From: Thermoproteota archaeon
GTDB taxonomy: Archaea > Korarchaeota > Korarchaeia > B14-G2
Direction: 5' to 3'
Assembly: GCA_003661385.1 (NCBI GenBank)
Contig: QMWA01000036.1
Location: forward strand, 1-11,280
Length of the DNA: 11,280 nucleotides
The position numbers were made by a program, and so were the translations under genes. Positions 7,692 to 11,280 of the stretch are shown here, piece by piece (positions within the stretch are counted from its first letter, which is position 1; each line of letters opens with the position of its first letter). Under the pieces are notes generated by a model that was given only the letters and a program-made list of their open reading frames with translations, made no database searches and was not told where the DNA came from.

Positions 7692-8236
7692 GCTCTCATT
7701 ATATCTACAGCTTTATTCGAGTCTATGACTTCAGCTTTGAGGACTTCTCTCATGTGCTCCAGCGCCCACCTGTGTCTATCCTCACTTAAGCTAGCTGTCC
7801 CATCTGACACAACCAGCACGGTATATCCTCTAAAGAAGGCATCAGCTACAGTATAGAGCACGCATATGTCTGTGAGCACCCCTGTTACAATGAGCTTATC
7901 AACGCTTCTCTCTCTTAAAGCTAGATCTAGGTCGGTACCGAAGAAGCCGCTATATCTCCGCTTGTAAACGACAACCTCATTCGCAGCAGGCTTGAGCTCG
8001 TCGATGACCTCAGCTCCCCAAGTCCTTCTCACAGCATGTGGCGGGTAGAACTTGAACTCCAGGTCATCTGGCAGGTGTGCGTCACAGACATAGAATACTG
8101 GAGCTCCACTCTCTCTTGCTGCAACTAGTATCTTCCTTATGTTGCTGATTATCTTCCTCGCCTCAGGCACATACAGTGCTCCTTTCTCGCTTGCAAAGTC
8201 GTTTAGCATGTCGACTACCAGGAGTGCAGTCGACAA
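7676..8236 (-). CDS. Isochorismatase-superfamily hydrolase, nicotinamidase-like
   Basis: The 186-residue cysteine hydrolase matches archaeal nicotinamidases, which deamidate nicotinamide for NAD salvage. The catalytic triad is complete: Asp9 in VVDMLNDF, Lys92 in VVYKRRYSGF and Cys125 in LTDICVLYT. Likely metal ligands are Asp52 and His54 in CDAHLP and His67 in PPHAVRRTWGAEV. The superfamily also contains ureidoacrylate, maleamate and other amidases, so nicotinamide is likely but not certain. The start is TTG 8236; a stop lies shortly upstream in frame and GGGGGT precedes the codon. It is the first gene of the leftward chain, reading from the shared divergent promoter region, and it overlaps the radical SAM gene by 16 bp. 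Confidence 0.85.
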   Translation of the reverse strand: MSTALLVVDMLNDFASEKGALYVPEARKIISNIRKILVAARESGAPVFYVCDAHLPDDLEFKFYPPHAVRRTWGAEVIDELKPAANEVVVYKRRYSGFFGTDLDLALRERSVDKLIVTGVLTDICVLYTVADAFFRGYTVLVVSDGTASLSEDRHRWALEHMREVLKAEVIDSNKAVDIMRACKQT

Positions 8237-8257
8237 TAAGACCCCCTGCCATCAGTC

Positions 8258-8294
8258 AACTGTACTGCTTTAAAACTTCTATCACATCACAGTT
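8258..8294. promoter_or_regulatory. Possible operator: spaced inverted repeat around the TATA box
   Basis: AACTGT (8258-8263) and its reverse complement ACAGTT (8289-8294) flank the TATA box with centres 31 bp apart, about three helical turns. Such a pair is compatible with a winged-helix dimer site, but six-base arms can arise by chance. Confidence 0.25.
8269..8275. promoter_or_regulatory. Near-palindromic TATA box in a divergent promoter region
   Basis: TTTAAAA on the plus strand reads TTTTAAA on the minus strand. Leftwards it sits about 36 bp before TTG 8236, preceded by a purine-rich BRE-like GAAG; rightwards it is about 44 bp before GTG 8316. It fits the leftward four-gene unit best and could serve both directions. 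Confidence 0.6.
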
Positions 8295-8298
8295 ATCA

Positions 8299-8305
8299 GG
8301 AGGTG
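8299..8305 (+). promoter_or_regulatory. Ribosome binding site of the threonine-synthase-like gene
   Basis: GGAGGTG is a near-perfect Shine-Dalgarno sequence lying ten bases before GTG 8316. The spacing is slightly long, but no other in-frame start codon fits better. Confidence 0.65.
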
Positions 8306-8315
8306 TCTCAGCCAA

Positions 8316-9599
8316 GTGCAGCTGAAGTGCTTGAGATGTGGCAAACTGTATCCTCCTATAGTTACACTAGAGAAGTGCGCTTGCGGTGGCCCTCTATCTC
8401 TCGAGGGAGCCAGGTCAAGTGGTACAGGAGACGGGGTATGGAGATATAGGAGGCACCTTCCCAGCATGGAGGTCGAGCTATCTTTAGGAGAAGCTGCAAC
8501 TCCGCTGATACCCTGCATAGGTCTGCAGAAGCAGATCAGGTTAGCTAGTCTCTATGTGAAGGACGAGTCGAAGAACCCTACTGGCTCCTACATAGACAGA
8601 GGTAGCGCTGTGTTAGCATCAGCCATAGCTTCCTCAGGCCTACTCTCAGTGAGGCTCCACGGAGACGGAAACTACATTGCATCGATGGGGGCATACTTGG
8701 CTAGAGCTGGTGTGAAGGCTCTTGGAAGCTATGAGCTGCCAGTAGACTTAAGCAAGACCATACAAGCATCGCTATATGGGGTGAAGCACAGCTCATCAGA
8801 GAGCTCACCAGTGGTATCATATCGCAACCCATTCATGCTAGAAGGCTTAAAGACTATCGCCATAGAGATGGTAGAGCAGCTTAACACGGTGCCCTCTGCT
8901 GTCATTGTACCCACTGCCACAGGGGTCCTCCTGTTCTCGCTCTATAAAGGATTTAGAGAGCTCCTTGACTATGGGAGCATAGACAACCTTCCTGTGTTAT
9001 ATGCTGCTGTCTCAAAGGGGCACCCCTTAGTCAGCTCTAAGCAAGCACATACTGCGTTGTTCCTTCCGGTAGCTGATAAAACCTACATAGAGGAGGCGAG
9101 AAAAGCTCTGAGAGGTACAGGGGGGGATGCAGTTGAGGTATCTGATGCTGAAATGATCCGCTGCGTGAGGGTCTTAGCTAGAGTTGAGGGGATACTAGCT
9201 GAGCCTTCTGCTGCAGCCTCTGTAGCAGCCTGCTTCAGGATTTCTAAGAGACTAGCTTCATCTAGCCCCGTAGTCGCATTGGTCACAGGATCAGGCCTTA
9301 AAGCCTTAGATCTCCTGGCATACTCCTCTGATGCTACAGGCGCAGGTGCAGCTTTCCACAGGATAAAGGTCGAGATTCTCAAGGCTATAGCCGAGCGTGC
9401 TCCAATCCACGCATATGGAATCTATAAGCTGCTTAACGAGAGAGGGCTAGCTACCTCCCCACAGCTGGTCTATGCATATCTCGAGGACCTCAGCAAGAGA
9501 GGCCTCGTCTACAGCATGAATGTTGCCTCGCAGAGGAGGAAGAAAGTATTTTACTTGACTCCAGTAGGCCGCTCTCTTCTATCGCTAGTAACCTATTAA
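8316..9599 (+). CDS. Threonine-synthase-like domain lacking the PLP lysine, fused to a PadR-like winged helix
   Basis: The 427-residue protein begins with a zinc ribbon (Cys5, Cys8, Cys21, Cys23), then a fold-type II PLP domain of threonine synthase type (about 50-340) and ends in a PadR/MarR-like winged helix (about 345-427; AYGIYKLLNERG, then LEDLSKRGLV and KVFYLTPVGRSLL). In true threonine synthases the Schiff-base lysine lies in GSFKDRG; here the segment is NPTGSYIDRGS, with Ile93 (codon ATA) at that place. The usual glycine-rich phosphate loop also deviates (VPTATGVLL at 198-206). Other family segments survive: KDESKNPTG, LEGLKTIA, AEPSAAASVA and VTGSGLK. I infer a ligand-sensing regulator rather than an enzyme. 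It is divergent from the four-gene chain and 51 bp ahead of an ECF transporter gene. The start is GTG 8316. Confidence 0.85.
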   Translation: MQLKCLRCGKLYPPIVTLEKCACGGPLSLEGARSSGTGDGVWRYRRHLPSMEVELSLGEAATPLIPCIGLQKQIRLASLYVKDESKNPTGSYIDRGSAVLASAIASSGLLSVRLHGDGNYIASMGAYLARAGVKALGSYELPVDLSKTIQASLYGVKHSSSESSPVVSYRNPFMLEGLKTIAIEMVEQLNTVPSAVIVPTATGVLLFSLYKGFRELLDYGSIDNLPVLYAAVSKGHPLVSSKQAHTALFLPVADKTYIEEARKALRGTGGDAVEVSDAEMIRCVRVLARVEGILAEPSAAASVAACFRISKRLASSSPVVALVTGSGLKALDLLAYSSDATGAGAAFHRIKVEILKAIAERAPIHAYGIYKLLNERGLATSPQLVYAYLEDLSKRGLVYSMNVASQRRKKVFYLTPVGRSLLSLVTY

Positions 9600-9613
9600 C
9601 CCGTGCTTTGAAT

Positions 9614-9623
9614 AAAGTTTATC
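9614..9623 (+). promoter_or_regulatory. Possible TATA box ahead of the ECF S-component gene
   Basis: AAAGTTTATC lies about 30 bp before ATG 9651, a spacing expected for a nearly leaderless archaeal transcript. The 51-bp gap would also allow read-through from the upstream regulator-like gene. Confidence 0.35.
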
Positions 9624-9650
9624 ACCAGGAATCAAGCTCACTAAGGTAGC

Positions 9651-10385
9651 ATGTTGCAGAAAAGCGCCAAAGAGCTGGCATTGATAGCCATATTCACAGC
9701 AGTCAACTGCATCTCAACAACTCTAATTCAGGTGTACATTCCTGCGACAAAGGGGTACTTCAATGTAGGAGAGTCAACTGTTTACATCACAGCAATGCTG
9801 TTCGGCCCGAAGGTTGGGGCTCTAGCTGGTGCGCTAGGTCCTGCTCTAGCAGACGTAGCTACTGGATACTACATCTATGCACCAGCGACAGCAGTCATTA
9901 AGGGGCTGGAAGGGCTTGTAGTTGGCCTTTTAAGTAGAAGAGCTGTCAGAAGAAGGATTCCAGGCTACTTGTACGCTCTAGCTCCCTCCGTTCTCCTACT
10001 GATCATAGGCATCATGTACTACACTGGGTCATCAGAGCTAACTATAGGAATCCCAAAGTTAAATATGACAATCCTAGTCGAGATACACTACCTAGCTTGG
10101 ATCATCACAGCAGTTGTAGCAGCTGCTGCCTTAACCTATGTGGCAAGAAGCCCAGAATGCCTACAGTGGGTTATATCGGCTTCAGCTGGGGGGGCTATAA
10201 TGGTTCTAGGGTACTTCCTCTATGAGCAGCTTGTCCTCGGGTACTATGCTATAGCGGAGGTTCCCTTTAACATAGCTCAAGTACTTGTTGGGATACTCAT
10301 TGCAGTCCCTACAGTGAGCACCTTATCTCGTAGGCTGCCTAGCTCTTCAAGGAGATTCCTCCTCGATTCTAGCGCCATCAAGTGA
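9651..10385 (+). CDS. ECF-type transporter substrate-binding (S) component
   Basis: A 244-residue integral membrane protein with six or seven hydrophobic segments (about 8-30, 43-70, 76-95, 106-125, 141-165, 173-199, 208-226). The run around residues 37-94 (FNVGESTVYITAMLFGPKVG, then GALGPALADVATGY and APATAVIKGLEGLVVG) and the late VPFNIAQVLVGI are typical of energy-coupling-factor S components of the riboflavin/vitamin type (PF07155-like, from memory). S components capture a vitamin or cofactor precursor and work with EcfT and EcfA ATPases, which are not in the window and may be shared from elsewhere. The substrate cannot be read from sequence. The gene follows the threonine-synthase-like regulator on the same strand, and its last 39 bp overlap the convergent mevalonate kinase gene. 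ATG 9651 has AAGGT just ahead. Confidence 0.85.
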   Translation: MLQKSAKELALIAIFTAVNCISTTLIQVYIPATKGYFNVGESTVYITAMLFGPKVGALAGALGPALADVATGYYIYAPATAVIKGLEGLVVGLLSRRAVRRRIPGYLYALAPSVLLLIIGIMYYTGSSELTIGIPKLNMTILVEIHYLAWIITAVVAAAALTYVARSPECLQWVISASAGGAIMVLGYFLYEQLVLGYYAIAEVPFNIAQVLVGILIAVPTVSTLSRRLPSSSRRFLLDSSAIK

Positions 10386-11280
10386 TATGCCTGTCTTAAA
10401 GCACTCAAACCCCATCCGTTCTATTGCTTTAGCTATTTGTTCAGCCTTGCTCTCATCTACAGCTATCACGCAGCATCCTCCTCCCCCACCTCCTGAGAGC
10501 TTAGCTCCATATGCGCCAAGCTCTATGGCTTTCTCGACTATCGCATCTAACTCCCTAGTTGAGACCTTAAGTGCCTGGAGAAGCCTGTGATTCAGAGTCA
10601 TAAGCTCACCGATACGCTCAAAATCACGCTTCTCAAGAGCTTTTCTTCCCTCCTCAGCTACTTCCCCGATGGCATCAATTATCTTAGTATACACCTCGGG
10701 GTACTTCTTCATCAGCTGAGCTACTCTCAATATCATGTTGCGTGTGAGGCTTTTCCTACCGCTCCAAGCTATTAGAAGAGGCATGGGCTCTCTTAAGCTC
10801 AGCTGCTCTACTCTCATGGCACCTTGTCTCCAACTAACCCAGAGTACTCCTCCCAGCACAGCGCATGCTGGCCCGGTCTTGCTTGCCCTCCCATGTATCT
10901 CCCGCTCTACCTCAAATACTCTCTCTAGAAGCTCTTCTCTGGTGAGCTTAGCTCCCAATGCAGAGGTCACCGCAAGTATGCTGCAGGCTGCGACCGAAGC
11001 CGAGCTAGCCATCCCGCTTCCAATGGGAATACTTGAGTCGATTCTGCAGTATACCCCCTGTATTCCAGCTATCCTCTTGAGCGCATATGCAATAGGCTTA
11101 AGTTCATCAGGCCCCTCTTCCCTGCCTTCTCTTATCAAATATGGCCTTTTAAATGCTGAGGACTCGACGTAAACTAAGGGGGCTTGTCTAGCTTCAGCTC
11201 TAGCTATGGCTCTTCTATCGATACTGCATGCAAGTGCGGGTTTCTCATAGAGGACAGCATGTTCTCCAAAGAGGAAGGGC
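10347..11280 (-). CDS. mvk: Mevalonate kinase (GHMP family), 5' end off the right edge
   Basis: Mevalonate kinase phosphorylates mevalonate for isoprenoid lipid synthesis. The reading frame is open to the window edge; 310 residues are visible and only about ten are missing. The TTG at 11138 is an internal leucine codon, because the upstream frame reads PFLFGEHAVLYEKPALACSI, the family's first motif. Motif 2 is PIGSGMASSASVAAC and motif 3 is KLSGGGGGGCCVIA. Normally the middle of the protein has a catalytic Asp in a segment like ASPTDT or PSGID; here it reads HGRASKTGPACAVLGG, with Gly at the Asp column when aligned without gaps. That may mean altered chemistry or a different GHMP substrate. 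The last 39 bp overlap the convergent ECF S-component gene. Confidence 0.88.
   Translation of the reverse strand, partial: PFLFGEHAVLYEKPALACSIDRRAIARAEARQAPLVYVESSAFKRPYLIREGREEGPDELKPIAYALKRIAGIQGVYCRIDSSIPIGSGMASSASVAACSILAVTSALGAKLTREELLERVFEVEREIHGRASKTGPACAVLGGVLWVSWRQGAMRVEQLSLREPMPLLIAWSGRKSLTRNMILRVAQLMKKYPEVYTKIIDAIGEVAEEGRKALEKRDFERIGELMTLNHRLLQALKVSTRELDAIVEKAIELGAYGAKLSGGGGGGCCVIAVDESKAEQIAKAIERMGFECFKTGISLDGARIEEESP

Noticed and set aside
8562-8606. Possible frameshift or sequencing error explaining the missing PLP lysine
   Set aside because: The reading frame is unbroken and the neighbouring residues (KDESKNPTGSY, DRGS) align perfectly; only the single codon differs, and the phosphate loop far downstream is also altered, so degeneration is more likely than error.
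9083-9382. A 99-residue minus-strand reading frame
   Set aside because: Antisense to the conserved C-terminal half of the threonine-synthase-like domain, with no own ribosome site or family signal.
1-11280. CRISPR array, insertion sequence, tRNA or rRNA genes
   Set aside because: No regularly spaced direct repeats, transposase motifs, tRNA cloverleaf or rRNA-like stretches were seen by eye; nearly all DNA is covered by recognised coding regions.

Overview
The window looks archaeal. It carries genes for the tetrahydromethanopterin (methyl) branch of the archaeal Wood-Ljungdahl or methanogenic C1 pathway, a mevalonate kinase of archaeal type, an AmrS-type radical SAM protein and a pair of archaeal predicted nucleotidyltransferases. 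Short AT-rich TATA-like boxes lie about 30-50 bp ahead of several genes, Shine-Dalgarno sites resemble GGAGGTGATC, and TTG and GTG starts are common. Heavy AGA/AGG arginine use fits a thermophile. A Thermoproteota/TACK-like or related C1-metabolising lineage is plausible, but no marker here fixes the phylum, and mcr genes are not visible.

Region 1 (1-4711) is the C1 block. fwdD, fwdB and fwdA run leftwards and are tightly packed; fwdA leaves the left edge. fwdC and ftr run rightwards from a shared divergent promoter region of about 160 bp. Together they encode the molybdopterin catalytic subunit pair (FwdB/FwdD), the amidohydrolase subunit (FwdA), the beta-helix subunit (FwdC) and the next enzyme, formyl transferase Ftr. 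They convert CO2 to formyl-methanofuran and then to formyl-tetrahydromethanopterin, or the reverse.

Region 2 (4704-8236) is a leftward four-gene chain in which every junction overlaps by 16-23 bp: a nicotinamidase/isochorismatase-like hydrolase, an AmrS-like radical SAM protein, and two diverged tandem paralogues of an archaeal polymerase-beta-type nucleotidyltransferase. Its job is unknown.

Region 3 (8237-10385) starts at a 79-bp divergent promoter region with a near-palindromic TATA box. It holds a threonine-synthase-like protein fused to a C-terminal PadR-like winged helix, followed by an ECF-type vitamin transporter S component. The threonine-synthase-like domain has isoleucine where the PLP Schiff-base lysine should be. 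It looks like an enzyme turned ligand sensor beside a small-molecule importer, and is the most interesting item here.

Region 4 (10347-11280) is a leftward mevalonate kinase cut by the right edge. The position that normally carries the catalytic aspartate appears to be glycine. No rRNA, tRNA, CRISPR array, insertion sequence or phage gene was seen, and no gene-free stretch exceeds 300 bp.
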